Positions 1 to 12,960 of a stretch of 64,000 nt of DNA are shown here, in pieces. The notes under the pieces are model-generated. The model had not been told where the DNA came from, did not search any database, and worked only from the letters and a program-made list of their open reading frames with translations. Origin of the DNA: Corythucha ciliata. Lineage: Eukaryota > Arthropoda > Insecta > Hemiptera > Tingidae. Positions within the stretch are counted from its first letter, which is position 1; each line of letters opens with the position of its first letter. Position numbers and translations under genes: made by a program. The DNA lies in contig CM075939.1 of NCBI GenBank assembly GCA_038030265.1, forward strand, positions 21,185,253 to 21,249,252. The letters are read 5' to 3'.

Positions 1-1033
1 ATTTGGCACTGGAAAATTGACCCTTCGACCGTTAAGGAGGTGCATTTTACAGATGATTCCTCAATTCCCCTCCAAACGCCCCTCGTCAACTACTTGCCAC
101 ATGTTTCTTGCCTTATTTCTGCACCAATCCTGGATTTTAAGGACTCGTTTTAATCTCCAGGAAGTTCCGTATATGCAGACGTATCTATAGTAACTAAACA
201 TACCTTGAACTTTTGCCATGAAATTGTAGGCTCTTCCTTCGACTTATTTGATAAAATGAGTAATACGTCTGCAAACGCGGCACTTCCTGGAGCTTGAAAC
301 GGGGCGCCTAAGTTCCGGATCTATTCAGATATAAGGCGAGAAAATGTGCGCCACGTATTAGATGAGGGGTGATTGAAGGGGGGTCGAGGAATCATATTTG
401 CCACAGTTATCTTGACAGTTTATTGCTATAAAAGTGTTAATACTCTGTATGCATAATTATCTTATTGCTCGAACAATACGAATCCAAGTCCAACCCAAAC
501 CCCACTCCCATCTATATAACCGACAGCATGGGGAGCTGAATTTGTCACTCCGCCCATAATCACCGACTGATTTTAAGGTACACCCTTGCTTAATGGCGGT
601 TTTCTCGATTAAAATCGCTGTAGTTTAAGTTCAAGTGCTGCTAATTTGACAGTTTATTGGGCTGTCTCCGTATATAAACTCCGGATTTTACTGTAAATTA
701 ACCACACGCGCCCGTTCCTCTTAAATATGTCTGGTGAGGGAAGGGGGATAAAATGCACAGGTCGCATAGTCAAATCAAGGGATTTTCGGGCAAGTCTCTG
801 GATTATTTGGTTCCTGGGACTGAAATACGACTTCCCAGTGTATGAAAATTCAATCCCTCAGCCGACATAAACCAAATGAAGCGCGTAATTTAAATGTGTA
901 TTTCGGTTTTGATAAATGGTCAAATTTCAAGTTTCATATAGTATACTGCGCGGAACAAATCGAATCGATTACAGTCGAATAAGTTGCTCTGCGGGGATGA
1001 AATTTACATAGTAATGAAAACAATCAATGAACC
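1..1033. other. gene-free flank
   Basis: No open reading frame with recognisable protein similarity is visible on either strand. The stretch holds the foldback element at 146-300 and a short phrase (tttgacagtttattg-like) present near 410 and again near 648. The rest is unassigned A+T-rich DNA. Confidence 0.5.
146..300. repeat. foldback (MITE-like) element
   Basis: The arm reading CTCCAGGAAGT at 155 followed by CGTATATGCAGACGTA is answered in reverse complement by TACGTCTGCAAACGCGG and ACTTCCTGGAG ending at 292. Arms of about 35-40 nt with a few mismatches enclose about 75 nt. There is no coding capacity. The structure fits a non-autonomous DNA transposon; the family and target-site duplication are not identified. 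Confidence 0.65.
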
Positions 1034-2751
1034 AGCGGCTAAATTTTCAGCTTTGCTAATCAAATAGGCGCAGTTCACAATAACAGTGCTCTGAGAGATT
1101 TTTGAAAGAACATTTTTTTAATGAGTCAGACCCACAAAATTGGTTTCTTTAAGGTGGAAACCCCCAAAATTCATTTTAGTCGGTAGTAATTGTTTTCGGA
1201 TTTCGCATTTTCACGGACTAAACCAGATCGAAACTTTTTTTTTTAGTGGCTGATTCCCATCCAATTAGCTTTTAGAAGAGCGAATTCTGTGAAATTGGTT
1301 TTATTCGTCTCGAAATCCACGTTGAATGAATTTTTTCTCACGAAATTTGGTTTTTTGAGTGAGCTAACCCCACGAATTCCGTATTCTGAACGTACGAAGT
1401 TGGAGTTTTCAGTGATTTAAGCCCGTATAAGTAGTTCCCCGTGAAATTGGTTTTATTTAGAGTCAAGTCCGCGAGAATATTTGTTTTTCAACTATTACGA
1501 AAGTGTTTTTTTAGGGCCCGCAAAACCCGCAAAATTTATTTTTTAAGGAGTGAACACCACGAATGTTTTTTTTTTTTTTTTTTCAATGACAAGTCCCCAA
1601 AAAATGACAGTTTTAGTGATAAAGCCCGCAAAATTGGATTTTTTGGGCCAGGTGTTGTCATCGAGAAACAACAAATTACCAGTTGTTTCTTAATTCTATA
1701 AGCGTGGTTGGGCGCTTAAAATCCCTATTTTTCTATTTAAGGGGCCCCCTACAACGTTGTGCTACTGGTTACTATAGGAAGTGCATAAATGCGCGTGTAG
1801 AAAATTAATACGCAACTGGACCAAACTGTTCTGTTCGGCCTGATTTTGGTAATTGCTTACCTGGCAAGTGGAAAATAACTGTGATTCAGTATTTTTTAAA
1901 TTCCGGCACGCGTTTGGGCTCTTTTGTGGCTTCCTTTCCGACTTCTTTCTCTCTCAAAGCAGGTGGGGCTTTTCTTTGCCTTCTTCCACCAGTTTCACCA
2001 TCAGTGTGACTGCGACACTGGGAAGGAAAAAGCTCTCGAAAATGAACAGTAAGAAATACAGAGAAAGAAGGTGTCTTCACGAACACCGCGGGCGGTCTTC
2101 TCTTCCTTCGTCTTTTACCCTCCAAGGGGTGAGTGTGACAGCCAACATCACACCTTTTTCACAACTTTTTTTTTTTTTTTTTGCCTCCTCCTCTTCAGAT
2201 TCTTTCATTCTCTCTACGTGGACGCAAATAGACACTTTGGAACCTGCTCCCCGTCCTATCGACGTCACTTTACCTCTTTCTCTTTGTTCCATTGGCGCTT
2301 TTTCTATAAGAGCTCATTGTAGTATAATGCACTCGACGGTGAAAAAGTGAGAGGGTGGTATACGTTTTATTGTATTCTAAAAGCTAGTCTCTTCTTCTTT
2401 ACCTTCAAGAGTTCATAATAGGGGCACATGGAACCCGTCATTATATGGTCCTTTTTGACAAATATAAAGGAAAAGTCAACATTCATTATTTATTGGACCC
2501 TGTAAATTTGTTAAGAAACATTTGAAATTTCACGCTCTGTAATTGAACACTGTTAAGTTTTAGTCAATTTTGTTGCCGTTACAATTACAATTATTTTTTT
2601 AAACGGTGCAAATTAATACAGATCTTTTAAGTAGGTATCGGAGAAGAATACACCACCAGGTGAACAGACTACCAAAGCGTGTGAACAAGGCTCATTAGAT
2701 TATACAATCTTGGCTACTCTCGGCTTACATAAATGGGTGATTACATAAACG
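1034..2751. repeat. 1.7 kb tandem segmental duplication, copy 1
   Basis: The segment beginning agcggctaaattttcagc is repeated directly from 2752 with very few substitutions. Differences are mostly in poly-T length plus small indels (for example a 4-base loss after 'ctaaacca' in copy 2). The junction bases AGCG occur at 1034, 2752 and 4455, as expected for a microhomology-limited tandem duplication. Inside are a degenerate ~30-35 bp repeat patch (1080-1680), poly-T runs near 1567 and 2166, and a C/T-rich stretch. The open frames within (about 80-165 codons) are low-complexity and match no family I know, so I do not call them genes. Confidence 0.92.
1080..1680 (+). repeat. degenerate ~30-35 bp repeat patch (family C)
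   Basis: Phrases of the type cgaaattggttttttag followed by gagcc/aaccc recur every 30-35 bp (for example near 1300, 1345 and 1440). This is the + orientation of the family whose reverse complement appears at 54.3-55.5 and 63.1-63.5 kb. Copies are strongly diverged. The same patch recurs at about 2800-3400 because of the segmental duplication. Confidence 0.7.
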
Positions 2752-4454
2752 AGCGGCTAAATTTTCAGCTTTGCTAATCAAATAGGCGCAGTTCACAATA
2801 ACAGTGCTCTGAGAGATTTTTGAAAGAACATTTTTTTAATGAGTCAGACCCACAAAATTGGTTTCTTTAAGGTGGAAACCCCCAAAATTCATTTTAGTCG
2901 GTAGTAATTGTTTTCGGATTTCGCATTTTCACGGACTAAACCATCGAAACTTTTTTTTTTAGTGGCTGATTCCCATCCAATTAGCTTTCAGAAGAGCGAA
3001 TTCTGTGAAATTGGTTTTATTCGTCTCGAAATCCACGTTGAATGAATTTTTTCTCACGAAATTTGGTTTTTTGAGTGAGCTAACCCCACGAATTCCGTAT
3101 TCTGAACGTACGAAGTTGGAGTTTTCAGTGATTTAAGCCCGCATAAGTAGTTCCCCGTGAAACTGGTTTTATTTAGAGTCATGTCCGCGAGAATATTTGT
3201 TTTTCAACTATTACGAAATTGTTTTTTAGGGCCAAACCCGCAAAATTTATTTTTTAAGGAGTGAACACCACGATTTTTTTTTTTTTTTCAATGACAAATT
3301 CCAAAAAAATGACGGTTTTAGTGATAAAGCCCGCAAAATTGGATTTTTTGGGCCAGGTGTTGTCATCGAGAAACAACAAATTACAGTTGTTTCTTAATTC
3401 TATTAGCGTGGTTGGGCGCTTAAAATCCCTATTTTTCTATTTAAGGGGCCCCCTACAACGTTGTGTTACTGGTCACTATAGGAAGTGCATAAATGCGCGT
3501 GTAGAAAATTAATACGCAACTGGACCAAACTGTTCTGTTCGGCCTGATTTTGGTAATTGCTTACCTGGCAAGTGGAAAATAACTGTGATTCGGTATTTTT
3601 TAAATTCCGGCACGCGTTTGGGCTCTTTTGTGGCTTCCTTTCCGACGTCTTTCTCTCTCAAAGCAGGTGGGGCTTTTCTTTGCCTTCTTCCACCAGTTTC
3701 ACCATCAGTGTGACTGCGACACTGGGAAGGAAAAAGCTCTCGAAAATGAACAGTAAGAAATACAGAGAAAGAAGGTGTCTTCACGAACACCGCGGGCGGT
3801 CTTCTCTTCCTTCGTCTTTTACCCTCCAAGGGGTGAGTGTGACAGCCAACATCACACCTTTTTCACAACTTTTTTTTTTTTTTTTGCCTCCTCCTCTTCA
3901 GATTCTTTCATTCTCTCTACGTGGACGCAAATAGACACTTTGGAACCTGCTCCCCGTCCTATCGACGTCACTTTACCTCTTTCTCTTTGTTCCATTGGCG
4001 CTTTTTCTATAAGAGCTCATTGTAGTATAATGCACTCGACGGTGAAAAAGTGAGAGGGTGGTATACGTTTTATTGTATTCTAAAAGCTAGTCTCTTCTTC
4101 TTTACCTTCAAGAGTTCATAATAGGGGCACATGGAACCCGTCATTATATGGTCCTTTTTGACAAATATAAAGGAAAAGTCAACATTCATTATTTATTGGA
4201 CCCTGTAAATTTGTTAAGAAACATTTGAAATTTCACGCTCTGTAATTGAACACTGTTAAGTTTTAGTCAATTTTGTTGCCGTTACAATTACAATTATTTT
4301 TTTAAACGGTGCAAATTAATACAGATCTTTTAAGTAGGTATCGGAGAAGAATACACCACCAGGTGAACAGACTACCAAAGCGTGTGAACAAGGCTCATTA
4401 GATTATACAATCTTGGCTACTCTCGGCTTACATAAATGGGTGATTACATAAACG
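2752..4454. repeat. 1.7 kb tandem segmental duplication, copy 2
   Basis: This is the direct repeat of 1034-2751, offset 1718 bp at its start and 1703 bp at its end, so it is about 15 bp shorter. The shortening is largely in poly-T tracts. The near-identity indicates a recent event, or an assembly artefact from merging two haplotypes end to end. Confidence 0.92.
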
Positions 4455-4523
4455 AGCGTGAACTTGTAACTTTAGGAAACTGGACACTAAAAGCATACGC
4501 TTAAAGGCAATCAATCTATTCCA

Positions 4524-4646
4524 GGGGCCGTAGAGTTGTCGGGAAAAACTCACGTGAGATGGTTACTATGGCAGGATAGTGTTATTTCTGATTTAGCGTC
4601 CTTCGATCCCGCTAGCGAGATTTTTTTCCGACAACTCTAAGGCCCC
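4524..4646. repeat. foldback (MITE-like) element
   Basis: Terminal inverted repeats of about 28 nt: GGGGCCGTAGAGTTGTCGG at 4524 and its near-perfect reverse complement CCGACAACTCTAAGGCCCC ending at 4646, with a ~65 nt interior. No coding sequence. This fits a short non-autonomous DNA transposon. Confidence 0.75.
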
Positions 4647-7329
4647 AGATAGTAATCCATAATTGGCCCGCATGAATTAGTACTAATTCTGATTACTTCA
4701 AAGCCCTTTACTTGTCGAAACGATAACGCCATTGAATGGGTGTAAATTAACCTGAAGAGAGCTCCCACATCAAAATTATTTTAACGATTTAACGACCGTA
4801 TAAAAAGCGTGAAGAATAGTGCGAGTGAATAAAAAAAGAACTCCTTGATAGACTGATTGATGCTCACAGAAGACTCTTGAAAAGCTTGGGAGGAAAAGCT
4901 CTGTATAATTGATTAAGTCGAGCTGGGCTAGGCGAGGGTCGAAGGAGGTACAATTGAACTCTCCGAGTTGTTGAATAGTCTCGTTTGCTTTGAATAACAT
5001 TCGATGATTACAGATTGAGATATCATTCTTATTTGATGTGATACCGAAACCCAATGAGTGTGCGGGAATGAAAAGTTGAACATAATCACAATGCTTAATT
5101 TCACATTTTTTTATTAGGTAATTATCGAGGGCAAAGCAAAGAAAATAATCATTTCCTAACGCCGGGGAGCTTGAAAATTATTTGGCATTGCAAAAGAAGG
5201 TGCAGTTTCAAACTTTGAAGTAATTGTAAACAGATTGTTACGCAGGGCGTTCAAGGGAACAATGGAGACGGGCAATGTAACGCTTAGTTGGTCGTGATAT
5301 TGTAGCTATGACGACCCCCCCCCCTCACTTCCTTCCAACCAGCTAACCAACCCACCAACCCCGCACCAAAAAAGGGAACTCCTTCTCACAGCCACCCCTA
5401 TAGCTAAACCATTCTTCTTCCCTTTTCCCCTTGAATACCGGCCCTGATTAAAGCTCCGCCGCGCAGTGGGCGAGGGCGAAGGCAGTAAAAAGGGACGACA
5501 ATCGGCACAATTATCCTTCTTTTCTCTCTGTCTTCTCCGCTCTGGGAACGGTATAATAGGTTTTCTTCATGACTCGGTGGAAAGGGGATAAGGGGTAAAT
5601 ACTATCCAAGTCAAGTACGTTTGCTCCCGTTTGGCCAATGAAGCAATGGATTTTCCTCTTTGTGCTTTTAATTTACTTATCATTGTGGTGAGACTTTTTT
5701 TTTTTTTAAAAGAAATGCAACCTGGAATGCCAGCCGTATATAATCAAGCTCTTTTGATCAAACTGATTAAAGAGGGAGGGGACATTAGTGCGTTGTTTAT
5801 ATAGGAACTAAAAACCTCACACTATATCATGGGAAAACATAGGGCTTTTATAAGAGTTAGCAGAGCACCACTTTTCTTCATTATCCAAAATTCCGACGTA
5901 CCCAGCAGAAGAAACAATTTTATTTTGATGGATGAAATGCTGCTTTGAGAGCGGTGAAATACGATTAATTTCACGGATGACAGGAAGGGGAAATCTGTAT
6001 ACAGTCTCGTTTATAGAAAACTGTAACACACTCCCACAATAACCGGTGTTGAATTAAACAAAATTAGTGCACTGAACGGACTATATCACAGCGTAAACAA
6101 GGCAAATTCATATCGCTCATGGATATACGTTCTGGGCTTTTCTATTTGCCAATTCCTGTAATCTTGATGGTCGTATCTGTTATACAAGTTAATAATTCAT
6201 ATGAATGTGTAGTATCCGGAAAAATGCGTCGGATACACCTCAGATACATGAACTTGCTTACTAACTATAACTATAACTATTTTGTGGATGGTTTAGACTT
6301 ATAGAGAGGCTGATTGTTTCTACCCTGCGAAAAACAGATTCAGACACCGCAGACGTGTAGAAAAAACGAATGCCACGATATCGCACCTTCACAGTTGACT
6401 GTCAACTCAACTGTCGTTTTCGACGTGTTCGTTGCCTTTACTGAACAGGTCCCCATTACTTTTATTTCATTAGGATGACATGAGCAATAGAAATGCCCCT
6501 GAGCGTATGTAGAAGCATAATGTCCTTCCCCTATATGTATAGAATGCTCCAGTTCTATCAACCGAACGGGTTGTTGCCCCACATGTATTCTTTAATACCC
6601 CCCCCCTCCCTCACCATTCAACTACGTCTCATGCGGCGGTCGACACGAGCGTCCGCGTTTGTCACTTTCAGAAATCTTGTTCCATTTTTCCCTCGAAAAG
6701 AAAGAATTCAACAAATTCTTCAACTTAAAATTTCACGATCGAGCCGAAATAACTCGCGATTCAGAGGATTGAGAGATATGAGGACGATGACAAGGAAGAG
6801 AGAAATCGAAGTACATATATGACAAACGAACACGCTCTTTTCCTATATCTCTTAACGGCCCATTTCTCGCGAACATCTTTTGGGTTTTCCTGCCCTTTAT
6901 AGTGGCCTTAAATTGAGGTTCAAGCGAAAGCGCCGCACAGCTTCTTCTATATGCTCGCCCACCATCAAGAATCGAGTATATATTCACGTATTACACAATC
7001 GAAAACTTCTGCAACTCCACTTTATTTTCATCTCAGAGTACTTATTATTAGTTTTGTTTTCCTTTGAATTCTGTTTTGCTGCACGTCCCGGCGATTCTAG
7101 AGTTTTTCTATTCTCGAGCCGGCTCCGCACTCACGCGTTATTTGTCGCATGCGTCGAATTTTTTTGTTGTAAAAATACAGGATTTATATTCGCTTCGGGA
7201 ATATGGATAGTGGTTATTTATAGTTTGTTTTTATGACCTACATACTATACTTTACTATTCTTTTATTTTAATTTGACTGTCATCTCAACCGTCAATTATG
7301 TATGTACACACATAATAGTTATTATCCAT
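4647..7329. other. gene-free interval
   Basis: Both strands were read. Only short open frames without recognisable domains are present. Features are a C-rich patch at 5310-5420 and a T-run near 5694. I see no RNA gene or transposon that I can name. Confidence 0.45.
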
Positions 7330-8300
7330 GGTTCAAAGCCAAATCTGTGAGAATTTTGTTTTTTCTAGATCGGAACCCATAAAATTGATTGTTAAGTGCG
7401 CGAAATGCCTGTGGAAATGGTTGGTGCAGGGCAACATTTTGTTTTTATAGCAGCGAAACTCGCAAGATTGACATTTTTCAGGTGATCGTGGCTTTATATT
7501 GAGCCAACTCCGAAAAAATTCTTGTTCGTTTGAGGAGCCAGACTTACGAATTGAGTTTCGAATTATGAACTAGCTCTACCTATTCCATTTTTAAGAAAGA
7601 TGAAACCCAAAAATCGAACCTACAAATTCACTCCTTGTGTGAGTCAAAACGAAATCGTGTATTTTTGGGTGTGTCAACCCCATGAAATTGGGTTTTAATT
7701 ACCAACCGTACTCAATTTTAAGAGAGTAAAGAGGCCAGACCTTGCATTTAAGACTATTTCATTGTTACGGGGCTATTTTAAGAGTCCAATCCAACGAGAT
7801 TGGTTTCTAACGAGCCAGATCTGTAAAATAGAAAATCTGCGAAAGAGCCAAACCACCGGGATTGCTTGTTTTTATGCGGAGCCAAAGATGAAATTGGTTC
7901 TCAATTTTGCCAAAACAGCACAAATGGCCTCCCTTGGTGTAGAATCCGCGAAATTACTTCTATGAAGACCTCAAACGTATGAAATTGCTTTCTATAACAT
8001 CGTGATATAGGAATTTTGAATGGGTCAACCCGGCTTTGGATTTTGAAGGAGTCAATCCTGCAAAATTGATTTTTCAAAGGGCCAAATCTCTTAAATTTGG
8101 GTTTAAAGGGGTGAATAGTGAATACTGTTAATTCTATAGCCATCCAACCAAGACAATTCTAGCCAAGGCCATAATGAACAGGAAGATGACTCTGGAATTA
8201 AATGTTTCGTCGGCGGTTCGTTTTTTTGGTGATTTAAACCCGCGAAATTGGGTTCTGTGAGATACAAATCCACGAAATTTTGGTTTTTGAAAGGGCTAAA
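7330..8300 (+). repeat. degenerate ~30 bp repeat array (family C)
   Basis: The motif gcgaaattgg(t)ttt(t) alternates with gagtcaa/gagccaaaccc-like phrases at irregular 30-40 bp spacing (for example 7680, 7800, 7880, 8050, 8240 and 8270). Orientation is the same as at 1080-1680. Short open frames inside are by-products of the repeat. Confidence 0.65.
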
Positions 8301-8620
8301 CCCAGGAAAATGATATTTGAATGTGCCAAATGGGCATTTGGGTTCAGAGGGGGGAAAGGGCATTCCATGGCATGATGACATATTCTAGCTCTTCCCCTCC
8401 AAGTTTCTGGTCTGAATACATCATTATATGGACGATTTACAGCTTTTTGCACTTCGTTCATTTAATAAAGCTGTGTCTTCAAACCACAAATAAGAAACGA
8501 CGCCAGGAAAATTAACTCGGAAACAAGAGAATTTCATGAATTTACGGTTTTGGTGAAGAATTTGGGTTTTTGGCCTCCAAAATTGTAATTTTTTCCCTCA
8601 TGTAGGCATAATTGAGTCAA

Positions 8621-8722
8621 AGCTTGATTGGGGTGGAGGGATTAAAACTGCTCAGATTCTTGCTCCCCCACAGCTTGATTGGGGTGGAGGGATTAAAACT
8701 GCTCAGATTCTTGCTCCCCCAA
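8621..8722. repeat. 51-bp perfect tandem duplication
   Basis: The 51-bp unit starting agcttgattggggtggaggg at 8621 is repeated head-to-tail from 8672 with no differences that I can see. It is two copies only, and looks recent. Confidence 0.9.
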
Positions 8723-9497
8723 TGCCGCCTGCTTCCACCGGCACTGCATCCGCGTAGTACGGGTGCGGCGTATAAGCCCAAACGAGGATTTGGTGCCTGC
8801 AAAGTTTGAAGTCCGGCGTGGCGTGCACTATAATTATTAAAAGATTGAACTATTCATCTAGACTAGACGATGGTGGGATCTAGTTTGAGGGTCTAAATAC
8901 CCGTAGCTTACATGATGATAATTAATTGATAAGTGTGTAAATTTTGGATAGGTTGACTGTGTCTCTTTTGTGGTTCATCGTGTTGTTTTTCCTAATTTTT
9001 ATCACTAATTGAAACCACATGCTGTCAAGAGAATCAATCGGACTCGATTTTTGAAAGATCACCATACTTCCATTCCCGTATGGAACATCGAAGTAAAAAA
9101 CAAAAAAAAAAAAAAACTCGTCGAAAAAAAATGTCGCTCCGGTCGGAAAGAGTGCATTTCATTCCGTTTACGGATACCCAAAGCCGCCCCAGAAGTAATA
9201 ATTTTGATACCATAATTTGTTTCATTAAGCCGAACTTCTTCCTCTATTTTCACCACCCTCTCTTCAAAAATGTCGAAAAGTTTCGGTAGTTTTCCAAGGG
9301 CTTTGTTATATTAAATTTTTGTGCCGTATTTTATAATACCTAAACGTGTGAATTTGAGCGATTTTTTGAAATTCACCCATCCCCCCCCCCATCAAAGTTT
9401 CGATAAATCTCAATGGAACCCAGGGCTTTCGTTACATTAAATTATTTAGTCGAATTTTAGAGCGCTAAGATGAACTAGTGAAGTTCAACGCTATTTT
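8723..9497. other. gene-free interval
   Basis: An A-run near 9098-9115 and unassigned A+T-rich sequence. No recognisable gene. Confidence 0.4.
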
Positions 9498-10082
9498 TAC
9501 ACTTCCACACCGGAAGGACCACCCCCACCACCTTGGCTTTTTCGAAAAATTAAAATGGGAATCAAAGGCTGCTCTAACATGGAGTATACGTACCGAATAT
9601 GATGCTTCTAGAATCAACTGGTGATTTATAGTGATTTTTTGACGACTTCGAGCCCGATTTTCCCCCCCTCCACCTTGACCGATTTGGCCCAAATGCAATA
9701 CCGACCGGTGTCTATGACTACTGATTTTTGTGCCAAAGCGCGTTCCGCTAAATTGATTTCTTCGAGAGTTATCGTGCTAACAAGACCACACACTTACTTC
9801 CATCCCGGGGGCAACACCACCCCCCCTTCGACTTTTTCAAAAAATTAAAATGGGAATCAAAGGCTACTCTAACATGGAGTATACGTACCGAATGTGATGC
9901 TTCTAGAATCAACTGGTGATTTATAGTGCTTTTTTGACCATTTCAACACCTTTTTCCCCCCTCCACCTCAACCGATTTGGCCCAAATGCAATATCGACCG
10001 GGGTCTTATGACTACTGATTTTTGTGCCAAAGCGCGTTTCGCTAAATTAATTTCTTCGAGAGTTATCGTGCTAACAAGAAAA
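9498..10082. repeat. ~295-bp tandem duplication (two diverged copies)
   Basis: The phrase aaaattaaaatgggaatcaa occurs with an offset of 295 bp (around 9546 and 9841). It is followed in both copies by the same order of landmarks: ctctaacatggagtatacg, cttctagaatcaactggtg, ccgatttggcccaaatgcaa and gagttatcgtgctaacaaga. Copy boundaries are about 9498-9790 and 9791-10082. The copies differ by scattered substitutions, so this event is older than the one at 1034-4454. Confidence 0.85.
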
Positions 10083-10089
10083 CGACCAT

Positions 10090-10112
10090 AATATATATAT
10101 ATATATATATAT
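10090..10112. repeat. (AT)n microsatellite
   Basis: About eleven AT dinucleotides in a row directly after the 295-bp tandem duplication. Confidence 0.9.
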
Positions 10113-12409
10113 CTCTCCTGGAGACCACTGAATTCGTCTCCAGAACTCTGTCTCGTCTCGAATCTGTCTCCTTCTAGAGGTTCTGAAACGTGAAAAAAAC
10201 ATCACATGACTCATGTTTGCCACCATCACGACGAGACCAATAGTGCATTTTCAGAATGAAATGCACTAAAAAGACGCCTGAGGGCGTTGAGCTTCTCTCG
10301 ACAAAGCGTCGCGAAAACGAGAACAAACGGCAGAACCGGCCAATAAAAATTTAACAAATTAAACACAACAGATTAAACAAACAAAATTTAACATATTAAA
10401 GTCTCATTATGTCCGTGTTTTGAAATGCAATTTTGATTTGTCCGCCATGTTTCAAGCCGCAATTATAAAATGTTTTTGCTTGAAGAAAATAAAGAGAGAT
10501 ACTCTCCTCTTCTTGCGAGAATCTAATTCTGTTTAATCAATGAATTTAAATTTAAAATTATATGAAGCTTGGCGCCCGAAATAAAAAAAGTTATTTTTTT
10601 TAGAATAATTTTCTCGTGTCAAGAAAATTAACTTGGCTCCGACTTTAGTAGAACTCCATTCTTCTGCCAAGTCCATTAAATACAAAGGACACCTCCTCCT
10701 CACGACATCCACCTGCACCCATTCATATATGTAATCAAATATCTGGCCGCCTATAACCCCCTAGAAATTATTATTTTTGATATGAGCTCGATGGGATGCC
10801 GCGAAGCTGAATTTATTTTGAAAATGACTGTGTCGTCAAAACGGCATTTTCTAGTTGGAATAATTATTAATGAGATAATTTTTAGATTAATCGTCTCTGA
10901 AGGGGCTTCTGCAATTTTGGCTCGTGTTGTTTCAGGGAGTCTCTCACATTTTTTCATCCAATTTTGTCTGCGGAGAGACTAAATGATAAATAAAACGAGT
11001 GTAGGCGGAGTGTCCAATGGAAAGGCAGGTGTGAAAAAGTTCTCCACTAATTAGAAAAAGAGTATTTAACTATTCGTCAAGTTCGCAAATACAAATTTTG
11101 TCTCAGGCATTCCGTGCGCCGGGCGGTCTCCGGCCTGCTATTATTGTGAAATTTATCCCCGCAACCGAATGCGTTAACTGAAGCCGTTCTTCTAATCCGG
11201 AGAAACGCCTTGCGGCGTTGAGAAATGTCGCCAAAAACGGTGTTTTCTGTATCGTTTCACTCCGGAGAACCACTTTTTTCCATCGCCAACGTTGAGTTAT
11301 TACGATTAATCCATCTTTTTACCAGGAAACTCCGGCTTTTCGGTATGCTGCGAGGAATGCAAACCGTGTATAATATATAAAAAGGTCGATGATGGGATCG
11401 TAGCCAGGTTCATTTTTGGAATTCGGTGAGGAGTATCCCTCGCGGAGGGAGAAAAAAAAGGAGACTTGGCAACCGGAGGAATGGAAGGGGTATCGCTCTA
11501 ATTAGGTACAACTCGTTAAACAACGTTTAATTGGTTTAATTTACTGCGAACATTTCACACGATTTTGCTTCTGATTTCATTATTAGCAGTGCTCCAATTA
11601 TCCTTACTGTACGGTATTAATTTAAAACATCCCTCCTCCCTCCTTTTCTTCTTCGGCAAAAATAATAATAACAAAAAATAGTTAACATTGATACCCATTA
11701 ATCTATACTGATCTTGGAAAATTAATTAAAAAATTGCTTGTTCATTTTTACGACAGAGAGTTTTACAAGGCATATTATAGGAATGTCATCGAGGCATTCG
11801 GCTTTCATTAGCGATGTGAAAATATATATATATTATAAAAAGAGTAAAAAGAAGGAACGACAAAGAAAGAGTTGAACTTGTTCAGACCAGATAATTTACG
11901 TTTAAGGACTTCACAGAGTAGGTATACCACTTTTTCCTGTTTTTAAAAGAATTCATTTCAATTTCTCAGAACGAATCCAATAAACGGCATTTTGGAGTTT
12001 TATTTAGGTATATTGATTAGGAGAAACAAATTAATTCATGATGCCAATAATTATTGATTACCTTATTTACTTCCATTTTCAAGTCGTTAACTTGTTGCGT
12101 AAGAACAAATTTACTGAAAACCTGTAAAACTGATTAAAATTCAAGGAATAACAAAGCGATCTATAGGGATAATTACAAATAATTGTGATTAAATACCTCT
12201 GGTCACTTACACTGTGCGGACGGGTGAAGCAAACGGAAATACCTCGACATCCTCCTCGCAGTATAAGCACGTAAAACAAACCAGTTCTCTACATGAGTAT
12301 GTTCCTGTTGCCATCAGAACAAATCATAATGATATCAGTCTACATCTGGATTTTTCATAAAAAGGTCTTCTAAATAATTAAAACTATATTGAAGTCGGGC
12401 ACTAATAAG
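10113..12409. other. gene-free interval
   Basis: No recognisable coding sequence. A cluster of GTCTC/GAGAC words lies at 10115-10170 and a small 9-bp hairpin (agtgcattt / aaatgcact) lies at about 10240-10266. The rest is unassigned. Confidence 0.4.
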
Positions 12410-12960
12410 CCTTGAGAGTTGAGTGTTCAAATTTCGTCTTCTTCAAATAAGAAATTTCGCGGGTCTGGCTCCTCTCTGGAGGAACAAAACCCGCGGAGGG
12501 ATCCTGGAGCGTACGCGGGGTAGCCCGGAGTGGAGAAATCAGGAAATTGGATATTACTGACACGAGGATGAACAAATTTTGTGGCGTTGGGTCATTCAAA
12601 AACCAATATTTTCAAATTTATCTCTTGAAAAAAGAGTGATTAGGATCGGAATGAAATCAATTTAACGGGTTTCCCGAGCCTTTCCAAAAATCCATTTTAG
12701 CGGCGAGTGCAACTCTTTCAGAAAAACAACTTAGAGGAGTTTGGGCATGCAAGAAATCCTTATCGGGGTCCTGGATCTATACAAAATTGGCTTGTTTGGT
12801 TTTTTAAAACCCAATTTCGTTGGTTTTTCTGTTTGAGCCTAAATAAATAAATCTCGAGGGGTTTAGTCGGTTCAAAGCACAAGGTTGCAGGTTTGGTTAA
12901 TTACATAAAAATCACTTTTGCGGGTCTTAGTCGTTGAAAATGAACGTCATTAGTAAACCA
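12410..12960 (-). repeat. degenerate ~30 bp repeat patch (family C, inverted)
   Basis: Phrases such as aatttcgcgggtctggctcc near 12450 and further cgggttt/ccaatttcg words at roughly 30-40 bp spacing show the reverse orientation of family C. The patch is badly decayed. Confidence 0.5.

Noticed and set aside
1886..2125. Basic minus-strand frame (KRRRKRRPP...)
   Set aside because: Reverse strand of a pyrimidine-rich stretch. No start context, no homology.
1853..2350. 165-codon open frame, with near-identical frames in the second copy (3557-3934, 3775-4053)
   Set aside because: Conservation between the copies only reflects the recent tandem duplication. The product is low-complexity, crosses a poly-T tract that shifts frame between copies, and matches no family.
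10115..10170. Cluster of GTCTC/GAGAC words as a regulatory element
   Set aside because: Short, no known arrangement, and next to a microsatellite; likely simple-sequence bias.
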